From Staphylococcus sp. NRL 16/872 (lineage in GTDB: Bacteria > Bacillota > Bacilli > Staphylococcales > Staphylococcaceae): DNA of 64,000 nt. The stretch is from NCBI RefSeq assembly GCF_022815905.2, contig NZ_CP119327.1, positions 1,116,001 through 1,180,000 on the forward strand, written 5' to 3'. A program made the position numbers and the translations under genes. Below are positions 20,504-28,831 of this stretch, piece by piece; position 1 is the first letter of the stretch, and each line of letters opens with the position of its first letter. A model generated the notes under the pieces. That model was not told the DNA's origin, did not search any database, and saw only the letters and a list, made by a program, of their open reading frames with translations.

Positions 20504-20517
20504 TGAAAACGCGTTAT
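20504..20517 (+). promoter_or_regulatory. cre-like site upstream of ccpA (distal)
   Basis: TGAAAACGCGTTAT fits the catabolite-responsive element consensus TGWAANCGNTNWCA except at its last two positions. It lies about 35 bases before the ccpA start and may mediate autoregulation by CcpA. Confidence 0.5.
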
Positions 20518-20525
20518 AATAACAA

Positions 20526-20539
20526 ATAAAACGCTTACA
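20526..20539 (+). promoter_or_regulatory. cre-like site abutting the ccpA ribosome site (proximal)
   Basis: ATAAAACGCTTACA matches the cre core (AAAACGCTTACA) and ends where AAGGAGG begins. CcpA bound here would block elongation on its own gene. The two sites are 22 bp apart, about two helical turns. Confidence 0.5.
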
Positions 20540-20550
20540 AGGAGGATATT

Positions 20551-21540
20551 ATGACAGTAACAATATATGATGTTGCGAGAGAAGCTCGAGTATCGATGGC
20601 GACAGTATCACGCGTCGTAAATGGCAACCAAAATGTAAAACCTGAGACTCGTAAAAAGGTAAACGAGGTAATTAAACGCTTGAATTATAGACCAAATGCT
20701 GTTGCAAGAGGGTTGGCTAGTAAACGTACGACAACTGTAGGCGTTATTATCCCTGATATTTCAAATATTTATTATTCACAATTAGCACGTGGTATTGAAG
20801 ATGTTGCGATTATGTATAAATACCATTCAATTATTTCAAATTCTGACAATGATCCTGAGAAAGAAAAAGAAATTTTCAACAATTTACTTAGCAAGCAGGT
20901 AGATGGAATTATATTCTTAGGGGGTACTATTTCAAGCGAAATTAAAGATTTAATTAATCAATCTTCTGTTCCTGTAGTTGTGTCTGGAACAAATGGTAAG
21001 GATGACAATATCGCTTCAGTTAATATTGATTTTAAAGAAGCTGCAAAAGAAATCACCGAACATTTAGTTCAATCAGGGGCCAAAGAATTTGCTTTAGTAA
21101 GTGGAGATTACTCTAAAAAAGCGCAAGAAGATGTACTTAGTGGATTAAAAGAAGTACTCGATAAACACCAACTTAAATTAAATGAAACGTTGCAATTAAC
21201 AGGATCAGAAAGTTATAAAGATGGTATTAGAGTATTTAATGAAATTAAAGATAACTTACCTGACGCTATTTTATCAATTAGTGATGAACAAGCTATTGGT
21301 ATTATGCACAGTGCTTTTGATGCAGGGATAAAGGTGCCTGAAGACTTACAAATTATAAGTTTTAATAATACACGTTTAGTTGAAATGGTGAGACCTAAAT
21401 TATCAAGTATTATTCAGCCTTTATATGATATCGGGGCAGTAGGCATGCGCTTATTGACTAAATATATGAATGAGGAAGAAATTGAAGAACCAAACGTGAT
21501 TTTACCTCACCGAATAGAATATCGTGGAACAACTAAATAA
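20551..21540 (+). CDS. ccpA: Catabolite control protein A
   Basis: LacI-family master regulator of carbon catabolite control; with HPr-Ser-P it binds cre sites. The 329 residues start with the helix-turn-helix [31 protein letters not shown] and the hinge [18 protein letters not shown]. The periplasmic-binding-protein-like core follows. Length is typical. Cre-like sequences are found in its own leader and before acsA, fhs and ald in this window, so much of the neighbourhood is likely its regulon. Confidence 0.95.
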   Translation: MTVTIYDVAREARVSMATVSRVVNGNQNVKPETRKKVNEVIKRLNYRPNAVARGLASKRTTTVGVIIPDISNIYYSQLARGIEDVAIMYKYHSIISNSDNDPEKEKEIFNNLLSKQVDGIIFLGGTISSEIKDLINQSSVPVVVSGTNGKDDNIASVNIDFKEAAKEITEHLVQSGAKEFALVSGDYSKKAQEDVLSGLKEVLDKHQLKLNETLQLTGSESYKDGIRVFNEIKDNLPDAILSISDEQAIGIMHSAFDAGIKVPEDLQIISFNNTRLVEMVRPKLSSIIQPLYDIGAVGMRLLTKYMNEEEIEEPNVILPHRIEYRGTTK

Positions 21541-21551
21541 CCATTTAGTAT

Positions 21552-21585
21552 TGCGAGTTACTATGACGTAACTCGCTTCTTTCAT
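21552..21585 (+). terminator. Terminator after ccpA
   Basis: Perfect 9-bp stem GCGAGTTAC/GTAACTCGC (21553-21561 with 21568-21576), loop TATGAC, then TTCTTTC. Confidence 0.85.
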
Positions 21586-21601
21586 ATATACGAAAAAATT
21601 A

Positions 21602-21676
21602 CCTATACCAATCAATTATGCGTTGAGCGCGTTCGAGGTTTTTTTCAGAAATAGTTTGAGAACGTAGCACAGGTTG
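21602..21676 (-). pseudogene. In-frame continuation of acuC beyond its TAA
   Basis: Directly after the acuC stop the same frame reads QPVLRSQTISEKNLERAQRI and ends ...IDWYR before a second stop TAA at 21599-21601. The ISEKN and final WY-like pattern matches the C-terminus of longer AcuC proteins, so this piece was probably once translated. It could still be reached by readthrough. Confidence 0.6.
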
Positions 21677-22753
21677 TTAATCTCTATAGTCCTCTGTCCA
21701 TTGCTTCGCTAATTTAACAGGCGAGTATCCATTCCACTTCGTAATCCACTGTTCAGGAAGAGGACCACTACGTAATGGTGCACTTAAAAGAGCTAAAAAT
21801 ATATGACTCCAAGCGCGTGGAACCACGTGCCAAATGTTATAACCTCCTCCTCCAAACATCATCACTTTACCATTTGTATATTCATCAGCGAATTCTTTAA
21901 TTATATATGGAATTTCATATAGAGTTTCTAAAGAACAACTTAAATGGGTCAAGGGGTCTAAGTAATGAATGTCTACGCCATGCACACTTAAAATGATGTC
22001 TGGTTTGAAAGATTCAATCACGCTTTTAACAGTACTTCTTAAGACATTTAAATAATTATCGTGCTCAGTAAAAGGTTCTAGTGGCAAATTAACGGTATAG
22101 CCAAATCCTAAATCTTCGCCTCTTTCGGTATAATGTCCTGAACCAGGAAAAAGAAATTTACCAGTTTCATGAATTGAATAACACATGATTTCATTACTAG
22201 TATAAAAACTCCATTGTGTCCCATCACCATGATGCGCATCAGTATCAATAATCATTATACGTTGATGATAATGAGTAGCCAGGTACTGCGCTGTAACTGC
22301 CACATCGTTATAAATACAGAATCCATTAGCGCGACCAGGTAAGCTATGATGTAATCCACCGCCTAAATGACAGCCATTTTGCACTGTGCCATCCATAATA
22401 GCGTCTACTAAATTGAGTGCGCCACCCACGATTCTGGCACTATGACGATGCATATGTCTAAATTGAAATGTATCTTCAGTATTTAGTCCATATTTTTGAG
22501 CTTCAGTTTCACTTAAAATGCCATGTGAAGCATGTTTAATCGCTTGAATGTAATCATACTGATGGACTAAGGCTAATTCCTCTTCAGTCGCAATTCTAGG
22601 GCGAATGATATGCTCTTCTGTTAAGACATTCATATTCTGAAGCAGTTCAGTTGTTAATTTTAACCTCATTTGATTAAAAGGATGGTCGTTACTGAATCGA
22701 TAGTTTAATAATTCATCAGAATAAACATAGCCTGTTTTATTAGCAGATTGCAT
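21677..22753 (-). CDS. acuC: AcuC, histone-deacetylase-fold protein deacetylase (C-terminally shortened)
   Basis: Zinc deacetylase that in B. subtilis removes the acetyl group placed on acetyl-CoA synthetase by AcuA. Active-site motifs are intact: CHLGGGLHHSLPGRANGFCIYNDVAV, IDTDAHHGDGTQ, SVHGVDIHYLDP and MFGGGGYN. The frame ends at TAA (21677-21679) after 358 codons. In the same frame 25 further codons (21602-21676, containing LRSQTISEKNLERAQ) resemble the normal C-terminus (PRTKEISEKNK in S. aureus as I recall). The stop therefore looks like a nonsense mutation or an unusual early stop. It lies 29 bases downstream of acuA, in one operon. Confidence 0.9.
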   Translation of the reverse strand: MQSANKTGYVYSDELLNYRFSNDHPFNQMRLKLTTELLQNMNVLTEEHIIRPRIATEEELALVHQYDYIQAIKHASHGILSETEAQKYGLNTEDTFQFRHMHRHSARIVGGALNLVDAIMDGTVQNGCHLGGGLHHSLPGRANGFCIYNDVAVTAQYLATHYHQRIMIIDTDAHHGDGTQWSFYTSNEIMCYSIHETGKFLFPGSGHYTERGEDLGFGYTVNLPLEPFTEHDNYLNVLRSTVKSVIESFKPDIILSVHGVDIHYLDPLTHLSCSLETLYEIPYIIKEFADEYTNGKVMMFGGGGYNIWHVVPRAWSHIFLALLSAPLRSGPLPEQWITKWNGYSPVKLAKQWTEDYRD

Positions 22754-22782
22754 TTATGTTACACTCCTTTGCCTTACCATTT

Positions 22783-23415
22783 TTAGAAAAGAAAGCGATT
22801 TTTATACCTTAAATCATCAAATGCCTGTTGTTGGTCGAGTGAGATTCTGTTACCGATTCTAGCCATCAAACAATTGGCGGGATGACTTGTGATTTCTGGA
22901 TCATCTGTCGCAAATACTTCTAATCCACCTTTAGACATTAATTTTTGCATCATTTTTTTATAATCATAGACATTTAATTTGGCTTGTGCTAAATCCCAAT
23001 GCCAATAGTATTCTGTGGTCAAGACGATATAATCTTCAAATTCATCTTGTGAAAGACTTTGAGAAATGAGTTCACCACCGATATGATATTGTCTATAGTC
23101 TTTATGCACCTCAATTGCGCCTAGTTCAATCAAGTAAGGTAAGTGACCTTCAGACCAACGTTCAAATTCATCGGGATAATGATAAGTTACATAGCCAATA
23201 ATGTGCTGATCTATTCTCGATATATAAATGCGTCCTTCAGGTAACTGTGTAATTTCTAATAATGCTTCAAATTGATCTTGAGAAGGGCGAAAGGCATTTA
23301 ATGCTTCATCAAAATCTAAATTCTTTAAATCGTCAAACGAGATAGGGCCTTCTATAACTATATTGAATTGCTTAAATTTTATTTGTTTAGTGAGGTATGT
23401 TTTTTTGTGATTCAT
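22783..23415 (-). CDS. acuA: AcuA, GNAT protein acetyltransferase
   Basis: Acetylates and so inactivates acetyl-CoA synthetase at its C-terminal lysine in B. subtilis. The 210 residues have the GNAT core (GRIYISRIDQHIIGYVTYHYPDEFERWSEG, LIELGAIEVHKDYRQYHIGGELIS) and the AcuA-typical TTEYYWHWDL and HPANCLMARIG. I start at ATG 23415 (MNHKKTYLTKQ), which aligns with the B. subtilis start and gives the same 210-residue length. Upstream in-frame ATGs at 23451 and 23430 are alternatives, and all have weak ribosome sites. Divergent from its target gene acsA. Confidence 0.85.
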   Translation of the reverse strand: MNHKKTYLTKQIKFKQFNIVIEGPISFDDLKNLDFDEALNAFRPSQDQFEALLEITQLPEGRIYISRIDQHIIGYVTYHYPDEFERWSEGHLPYLIELGAIEVHKDYRQYHIGGELISQSLSQDEFEDYIVLTTEYYWHWDLAQAKLNVYDYKKMMQKLMSKGGLEVFATDDPEITSHPANCLMARIGNRISLDQQQAFDDLRYKNRFLF

Positions 23416-23505
23416 ATTTTCCACATCCATTTCACCAATGATTATTATCATTATATATTTTTTTGTGTAATAAACAACTTTAATTATAATAATTATCTAA
23501 AAATT

Positions 23506-23555
23506 TTGAATAACACAAAAATTGAGGTATAATACTTTTTAAGAAAGCGTTTTCA
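23506..23555 (+). promoter_or_regulatory. acsA promoter with downstream cre
   Basis: A -35-like TTGAAT (23506-23511) and -10 TATAAT (23528-23533) are spaced by 16 bases. Nine bases after the -10 lies AGAAAGCGTTTTCA (23542-23555), which matches the cre consensus at all but one position. This is the roadblock position for CcpA repression of acsA, as is known in B. subtilis. Confidence 0.7.
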
Positions 23556-23577
23556 CTAAAACAAGGGGGAGTTTATG

Positions 23578-25287
23578 ATGAAAATAGAAGTTTATGAAGC
23601 TCAAAATGGTAATTATAATTTAAAAAATTATGAGGAAACATATGAAAATTTCAACTGGGATGAAGTGAAAAAGGCATTTTCATGGTACGAAACTGGGAAA
23701 TTGAATATGGCGTATGAGTGTATTGATCGTCATGTGGATGAAGGAAAGGGAGACAAAATCGCTTTAAATTACAGAGATGAGCGACGAAAAGAACAATATA
23801 CATTTAAACAATTGAAAACATTATCGAATCAAGCTGCAAATGTATTAGTTGAGAAAGCAAATGTACAAAAAGGTGATCGTGTATTTATATTTATGCCTCG
23901 TACACCAGAATTATATTTTGCTTTTCTAGGAATTTTAAAAATTGGTGCTATCGTTGGTCCATTATTTGAAGCTTTTATGGAAAAAGCTGTGACAGATCGT
24001 TTGGAAAATAGTGAAGCGAAAGTAATTATTACGACAAATAGTTTATTAAGTAGAATACCTAAAGACAAATTGTCACATCTTAAAACAATCATTGTTGTAG
24101 ATGAAGATGTGGAAGAAGGTTACGTTGATTTCAACAAAGAGCTTAAACAAGCTAGTGAAGACTTTGATATCGAATGGTTACAAGAAGATGATGGCTTAAT
24201 CTTGCATTATACTTCAGGTTCAACTGGACAACCTAAAGGGGTATTACATGTTCAAAAGGCGATGTTATTACATTATATTTCTGGTAAATATGTATTAGAT
24301 TTACAAGAGGACGATATTTATTGGTGCACAGCTGATCCAGGATGGGTTACAGGTACTTCTTATGGGGTATTTGCACCATGGTTAAACGGCGTGACTAACT
24401 GTATTGCTGGAGGAAGATTCTCTCCAGAACAGTGGTATAGCATGATTGAAGAATTTAAAGTAACGATTTGGTATACAGCTCCAACTGCTTTAAGGATGTT
24501 AATGAGTGCAGGGGATGATGTCGTTGAAAAATACAATTTATCTTCTCTACGTTCAATTTTATCAGTCGGTGAACCACTTAACCCTGAAGTAATTAAATGG
24601 TCAAAAGAAGTTTATGATAAGAGAGTGCTTGATACATGGTGGATGACAGAAACTGGAGGCCATATGATTGTCAATTACCCATCAGTGGACGTTAAATTAG
24701 GTTCTATGGGTAAACCATTACCTGGTATTGAAGCGGCTATCATTGATGATTCTGGAAAAGAATTGCCACCAAACCGCATGGGTAATTTAGCAATTAAAAA
24801 AGGTTGGCCATCAATGATGTATGCGATTTGGAAGAATCCTGAAAAATATGAATCTTACTTTATCGGTGATTGGTATGTTTCAGGAGATTCAGCATATAAA
24901 GACGAAGATGGCTACTACTGGTTCCAAGGTCGTGTAGATGATGTCATTATGACAGCAGGGGAACGTGTCGGTCCATTTGAAGTTGAATCTAAATTAGTAG
25001 AACATGAAGCAATTGCTGAAGCAGGTGTCATTGGTAAACCTGACCCAGTAAGAGGTGAAATTATTAAAGCATTTATTTCTTTAAGACAAGGATATGAACC
25101 ATCAGATGAACTTAAGGAAGAAATCCGTAAATTTGTTAAAGAAGGCTTGTCAGGACATGCTGCGCCTCGAGAAATTGAATTTAAAGATAAATTACCTAAA
25201 ACACGTTCAGGTAAAATTATGAGACGGGTCCTTAAAGCTTGGGAATTAAATTTAGACGCTGGGGACTTAAGTACGATGGAAGATTAA
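23578..25287 (+). CDS. acsA: Acetyl-CoA synthetase (AMP-forming)
   Basis: Makes acetyl-CoA from acetate, CoA and ATP through acetyl-AMP. The protein has 569 residues. It contains the adenylation P-loop YTSGSTGQPKGVLH (about 215-228), WWMTETGG, the GDSAYKDEDGYYWFQGRVDD motif and the C-terminal PKTRSGKIMRR. The lysine in the last motif is the AcuA acetylation target in homologues. ATG 23578 has AGGGGGA seven bases upstream and matches the S. aureus start I recall; the ATG at 23575 is the alternative. The divergent acuA-acuC pair encodes the enzymes that switch it off and on. Confidence 0.93.
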   Translation: MKIEVYEAQNGNYNLKNYEETYENFNWDEVKKAFSWYETGKLNMAYECIDRHVDEGKGDKIALNYRDERRKEQYTFKQLKTLSNQAANVLVEKANVQKGDRVFIFMPRTPELYFAFLGILKIGAIVGPLFEAFMEKAVTDRLENSEAKVIITTNSLLSRIPKDKLSHLKTIIVVDEDVEEGYVDFNKELKQASEDFDIEWLQEDDGLILHYTSGSTGQPKGVLHVQKAMLLHYISGKYVLDLQEDDIYWCTADPGWVTGTSYGVFAPWLNGVTNCIAGGRFSPEQWYSMIEEFKVTIWYTAPTALRMLMSAGDDVVEKYNLSSLRSILSVGEPLNPEVIKWSKEVYDKRVLDTWWMTETGGHMIVNYPSVDVKLGSMGKPLPGIEAAIIDDSGKELPPNRMGNLAIKKGWPSMMYAIWKNPEKYESYFIGDWYVSGDSAYKDEDGYYWFQGRVDDVIMTAGERVGPFEVESKLVEHEAIAEAGVIGKPDPVRGEIIKAFISLRQGYEPSDELKEEIRKFVKEGLSGHAAPREIEFKDKLPKTRSGKIMRRVLKAWELNLDAGDLSTMED

Positions 25288-25301
25288 TTTGTTTTTTGAA
25301 A

Positions 25302-25336
25302 AGAAGCGTCCACTATTTATGTGGACGCTTTAATTA
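25302..25336 (+). terminator. Terminator after acsA
   Basis: Perfect 10-bp stem AAGCGTCCAC/GTGGACGCTT (25304-25313 with 25321-25330), 7-base loop, then TAATTATATTTT. Confidence 0.85.
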
Positions 25337-25439
25337 TATTTTATATTACTATATTTTTATTATGTAAACTTATTAAGAATTAAAATATGCTAAAAACTTA
25401 AAAATACACAAAATTTCAGTTAAATTTTACACAAATGCT

Positions 25440-25453
25440 TGGAAACGCTATCA
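25440..25453 (+). promoter_or_regulatory. cre-like site upstream of fhs
   Basis: TGGAAACGCTATCA agrees with the cre consensus except at position three. A weak promoter (TTCGAC at 25458-25463, TATTAT at 25482-25487) follows it. The site thus lies upstream of -35, a position from which CcpA can activate. Confidence 0.45.
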
Positions 25454-25491
25454 AAAATTCGACATCGCTTATATAGTTAGTTATTATTAGT

Positions 25492-25537
25492 ATGTAAGAT
25501 TTAAAGAAACCTTCATTGAAGTAAGGTATTCTTACAT
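25492..25537 (+). promoter_or_regulatory. Two-tier hairpin in the fhs leader
   Basis: Outer 8-bp stem ATGTAAGA/TCTTACAT (25492-25499 with 25530-25537) encloses an inner stem ACCTT/AAGGT (25509-25513 with 25523-25527). It lies about 35 bases before the fhs start, so it would be part of the mRNA leader. It does not fit the tetrahydrofolate riboswitch consensus that I know. Confidence 0.4.
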
Positions 25538-25572
25538 AAAATAATTTAATTATCATAAGGGGTTGAAATAAG

Positions 25573-27240
25573 TTGGCACATTTATCAGATTTAGATATTG
25601 CTAATCAATCAGAACTAAAACCTATTGGAGAAATCGCTAAAAAAGCAGGTATTTCTGAAGATGCTTTAGAACAATATGGTCATTACAAAGCTAAGATTGA
25701 TATTAATCAAATTAAACCTAAAGATAACAAAGGGAAAGTTGTATTAGTAACTGCAATGAGTCCTACTCCAGCTGGGGAAGGTAAATCAACAGTTACTGTA
25801 GGTTTATCTGATGCATTTAATGAGTTAAATAAAAACGTTATGGTTGCTTTACGTGAACCAGCGTTAGGACCAACTTTCGGTATTAAAGGTGGTGCCACTG
25901 GTGGTGGTTACGCACAAGTATTACCTATGGAAGACATTAACTTACACTTTAATGGTGACTTCCATGCAATTACAACAGCAAACAATGCATTATCAGCATT
26001 CATCGATAACCACATTCACCAAGGCAACGATTTAGGTATCGACGTACGCCGTATCGAATGGAAACGTGTTTTAGACATGAACGACCGTGCATTACGTCAT
26101 GTGAATGTTGGTTTAGGTGGACCTACAAATGGTGTACCTCGTGAAGATGGCTTTAATATCACAGTTGCATCTGAAATTATGGCTATTTTATGTTTAGCTC
26201 GTAATATCAAAGACTTAAAAGAAAAAATTAGCCGTATTACAATTGGTTATACACGTGAACGTAAACCAATCACAGTTGCTGATCTTAAAGTTGAAGGCGC
26301 TTTAGCTATGATCTTAAAAGACGCTATTAAACCAAACTTAGTACAAACAATCGAAGGTACTCCTGCATTAGTACATGGTGGACCATTCGCTAACATCGCT
26401 CATGGCTGTAACTCAATTTTAGCTACAGAAACTGCACGTGACTTAGCTGATATCGTAGTTACTGAAGCAGGTTTCGGTTCAGACTTAGGTGCTGAAAAAT
26501 TCATCGACATCAAAGCTCGTGAAGCAGGTTTCGAACCTTCAGCAGTAGTGTTAGTTGCGACAGTTCGTGCGCTTAAAATGCATGGTGGCGTAGCTAAAGA
26601 CGACTTAAAAGAAGAAAACGTTGAAGCAGTTAAAGCTGGTATCGTTAACTTAGAACGTCACGTTAACAACATCCGTAAATTCGGTGTAGAACCAGTTATC
26701 GCATTAAACGCATTCATCCACGATACTGATGCTGAAACTGAAGCAGTAAAAGCTTGGGCTAAAGAAAACAACGTACGTATCGCTTTAACTGAAGTTTGGG
26801 AAAAAGGCGGTAAAGGTGGCGTTGAGCTTGCTAACCAAGTACTTGAAGTTATCGAACAACCAAACGACTTCAAATTCTTATATGATTTAGATCAATCATT
26901 AGAAGAAAAAATCGAAACAATCGTTAAAGATATCTATGGTGGTTCTTCAGTTACATTTAGTAAAAAAGCTAAAAAACAATTGAAAGAATTCACTGATAAC
27001 GGTTGGGGCAAATATCCAATCTGTATGGCTAAAACACAATATTCATTCAGTGACGATGCTACTGCATTAGGTGCGCCAACTGACTTTGATATTACAATCA
27101 GAGAATTAGAAGCTAAAACAGGTGCTGGATTCATCGTTGCATTAACAGGTGCAATCATGACTATGCCTGGTTTACCTAAGAAACCAGCTGCATTAAACAT
27201 GGACGTTACAGACGACGGTCATGCTGTTGGTTTATTCTAA
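25573..27240 (+). CDS. fhs: Formate--tetrahydrofolate ligase
   Basis: Forms 10-formyl-tetrahydrofolate from formate, THF and ATP, supplying one-carbon units for purines and formyl-Met. The 555 residues carry the ATP loop [14 protein letters not shown] (about 66-79), [18 protein letters not shown] and the family signature around [18 protein letters not shown]. The start is TTG 25573 ([13 protein letters not shown]), supported by AAGGGG about ten bases upstream, the lack of a nearby ATG, and the matching start of S. aureus Fhs. The gene uses GGT/CGT-type codons strongly, consistent with high expression. Confidence 0.95.
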   Translation: MAHLSDLDIANQSELKPIGEIAKKAGISEDALEQYGHYKAKIDINQIKPKDNKGKVVLVTAMSPTPAGEGKSTVTVGLSDAFNELNKNVMVALREPALGPTFGIKGGATGGGYAQVLPMEDINLHFNGDFHAITTANNALSAFIDNHIHQGNDLGIDVRRIEWKRVLDMNDRALRHVNVGLGGPTNGVPREDGFNITVASEIMAILCLARNIKDLKEKISRITIGYTRERKPITVADLKVEGALAMILKDAIKPNLVQTIEGTPALVHGGPFANIAHGCNSILATETARDLADIVVTEAGFGSDLGAEKFIDIKAREAGFEPSAVVLVATVRALKMHGGVAKDDLKEENVEAVKAGIVNLERHVNNIRKFGVEPVIALNAFIHDTDAETEAVKAWAKENNVRIALTEVWEKGGKGGVELANQVLEVIEQPNDFKFLYDLDQSLEEKIETIVKDIYGGSSVTFSKKAKKQLKEFTDNGWGKYPICMAKTQYSFSDDATALGAPTDFDITIRELEAKTGAGFIVALTGAIMTMPGLPKKPAALNMDVTDDGHAVGLF

Positions 27241-27260
27241 TTAGAACTTAATGATTACTA

Positions 27261-27298
27261 AGAGTGGTAGAGTTATCTCTACTGCTCTTTTTCTTTTT
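27261..27298 (+). terminator. Terminator after fhs
   Basis: Stem AGAG-TG-GTAGAG/CTCTAC-TG-CTCT (27261-27272 with 27277-27288), loop TTAT, then TTTTCTTTTT. Confidence 0.9.
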
Positions 27299-27327
27299 GA
27301 AAAGACAGAACCCTGTACGCCTACAAA

Positions 27328-27335
27328 TTTAAGCG
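27328..27335. repeat. Left target-site duplication of the ISL3 element
   Basis: ATTTAAGC directly flanks the left inverted repeat. The identical octamer flanks the right end at 28824-28831. Confidence 0.93.
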
Positions 27336-27371
27336 GCTCTACGTCAAATCGGACTGATGAGTCCTAATATT

Positions 27372-27409
27372 GAGATTAAGCAACCTTAGGTTGTTTAATC
27401 TCTTTTTTT
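27372..27409. terminator. Hairpin at the left end of the IS
   Basis: GAGATTAAGCAACCT/AGGTTGTTTAATCTC with a one-base loop, then seven T on the plus strand. It contains the transposase stop codon and would stop transcripts arriving from fhs. Confidence 0.8.
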
Positions 27410-28692
27410 GTTGTTGAGGCAAATAGTCGCGAAGTTATAATAATTCGATTACGTAAATTATCATAATTTCTATAACCAAAAGATACCCTTTTAATGAGTT
27501 TGATTTTATTATTAATTCCTTCTAACGGACCGTTGGTCAGGTTAGAATATATCATGGTGTTTTCAATGAAAGCTGTTAATCTTCTTAAAGTTCTAATAAC
27601 TGGACGTAATTTAGGACACACATCTGAAAGATGAATAGAAAAGAGTTTATGAGTAAATTTCTCTATTTGGTTTTCTTTTAATAATCGTCTTAGCTCATGA
27701 ACGTAGTGATATGTATTAAATAATTCAACATCTACACTTAATAAGTAATTCATAATTCCTTTTTCGGTTTTCCACTCTTTAAATAAACGGACTTTACGAT
27801 AATTAAATGCTTCTAGCGTTTCAAAAGGTTTAAGAAATAGTTTCCAATAACTTTTATATTTATTATAAAGCGGTCTATTAGAGGTTTTATAACAATTCAT
27901 TATATGAACTCTAGACATATTTAACGCTCGATTTAAAGATTGAACAATATGAAAACGATCAATAATAATCTTCGCATTAGGAAATAATTGCTTGATTAGC
28001 GACATATAGGGTTCATACATATCAATCGTTACAGTTTTGACTTTTTTTCTTAGTTTCAAAGAATAACGATAAAAATGATCTTTCAGCGATTTTAACTTAC
28101 GATCCGCTACCACATCTACGATGCGGTGCGATACAGCATCTGCATAAATAAAACTCATTTTTCCAATTACATTTTTAACACTTTTAAATTCGTCCATCAT
28201 TAAGTGTTCAGGTAAAGCATCAAAAGAAGACTGACCTACGTCGCTTGCCGCTTGATTAATCACTCTAGATACAGTCATTGATGATACTAAGCATGACTTG
28301 GCGATAGATTTTTGAGAGCGGTATTCTTGTGCTTTATCTAAAACTGCAAGTTTTGTTTTGTTAGAAATAAAACAATGATTATCGACAATATTAGATTTAG
28401 CAGTAAAATAACTATCACATGTCTTACAATAAAATCTTTGTTTTTGAAGCTTCAAATAAGCAGGCATTTCCATAATTTTAAGTAAAGTAATCGTTGAAGT
28501 TTTCTTACCATTTTTAACTATAGAAAAATTTTCGTTTTTAGTTAAACAATTTTCACAATGTGTAGGTTGATAAGTGAGCTCTGCATAGTAAAACAAGCTC
28601 ATTCGTCCTTTATATTTTTTCTCAATCACTTCATCTAAAAAATTTAGATTTTTATCTTTAATTCTTAATGTATTTAATATAGACTTACACAT
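27376..28692 (-). CDS. ISL3-family transposase
   Basis: A 438-residue transposase. An N-terminal zinc finger (CENCLTKN ... CKTCDSYF, about residues 45-95) is followed by an HTH region (SIAKSCLVSSMTVSRVI). The DDE core comes next (MDEFKSVK, VTIDMYEPYMSLIKQLFPNAKIIIDRFHIV). The C-terminal glutamate region is SNLTNGPLEGINNKIK. No frameshift or stop interrupts it, so it is probably active. AAAGGT precedes the ATG by nine bases. Confidence 0.93.
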   Translation of the reverse strand: MCKSILNTLRIKDKNLNFLDEVIEKKYKGRMSLFYYAELTYQPTHCENCLTKNENFSIVKNGKKTSTITLLKIMEMPAYLKLQKQRFYCKTCDSYFTAKSNIVDNHCFISNKTKLAVLDKAQEYRSQKSIAKSCLVSSMTVSRVINQAASDVGQSSFDALPEHLMMDEFKSVKNVIGKMSFIYADAVSHRIVDVVADRKLKSLKDHFYRYSLKLRKKVKTVTIDMYEPYMSLIKQLFPNAKIIIDRFHIVQSLNRALNMSRVHIMNCYKTSNRPLYNKYKSYWKLFLKPFETLEAFNYRKVRLFKEWKTEKGIMNYLLSVDVELFNTYHYVHELRRLLKENQIEKFTHKLFSIHLSDVCPKLRPVIRTLRRLTAFIENTMIYSNLTNGPLEGINNKIKLIKRVSFGYRNYDNLRNRIIITSRLFASTTKKEIKQPKVA

Positions 28693-28777
28693 AGGCGCAT
28701 TACCTTTCTTTTTTATTTGGTGTGGTAGCTAATAATTATAGAGGTAATTGCGCTATTTTTGTATTCAAAACATAAAA

Positions 28778-28810
28778 ATTGGACTGATGATTTTTAGTCA
28801 TCAGTCCAAT
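28778..28810. repeat. Perfect hairpin at the right end of the IS
   Basis: ATTGGACTGATGA (28778-28790) and TCATCAGTCCAAT (28798-28810) form a 13-bp perfect stem with a 7-base loop. The outer arm is part of the terminal inverted repeat. Confidence 0.85.
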
Positions 28811-28823
28811 TTATTATAGAGCC

Positions 28824-28831
28824 ATTTAAGC
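28824..28831. repeat. Right target-site duplication of the ISL3 element
   Basis: ATTTAAGC, identical to 27328-27335. It contains the stop codon of the adjacent glycosyltransferase gene (TTA at 28826-28828 on the plus strand). Confidence 0.93.

Larger units (their letters stand above)
20217..20550. other. Intergenic region aroA(G)-ccpA
   Basis: The 334 bases hold the AroA(G) terminator, an AT-rich stretch with likely ccpA promoter elements (TTGACA-like TTTTGACATA near 20431) and two cre-like sites listed separately. No ORF. Confidence 0.6.
27336..28823 (-). mobile_element. ISL3-family insertion sequence (1488 bp)
   Basis: Terminal inverted repeats start GGCTCT on both ends: GGCTCTACGTCAAATCGGAC at left, and GGCTCTATAATAAATTGGAC read inward from the right, both continuing TGATGA. 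The element carries one transposase gene on the minus strand and is flanked by a perfect 8-bp target duplication (ATTTAAGC), the length known for ISL3. A T-tailed hairpin at the left end (27372-27409) and a 13-bp perfect hairpin at the right end (28778-28790 with 28798-28810) probably insulate the transposase from outside transcription. Intact ends, ORF and duplication indicate a recent insertion. Confidence 0.95.

Noticed and set aside
25454..25572. Tetrahydrofolate riboswitch before fhs
   Set aside because: The leader is short and shows none of the conserved folate-riboswitch blocks I know, only a simple nested hairpin.
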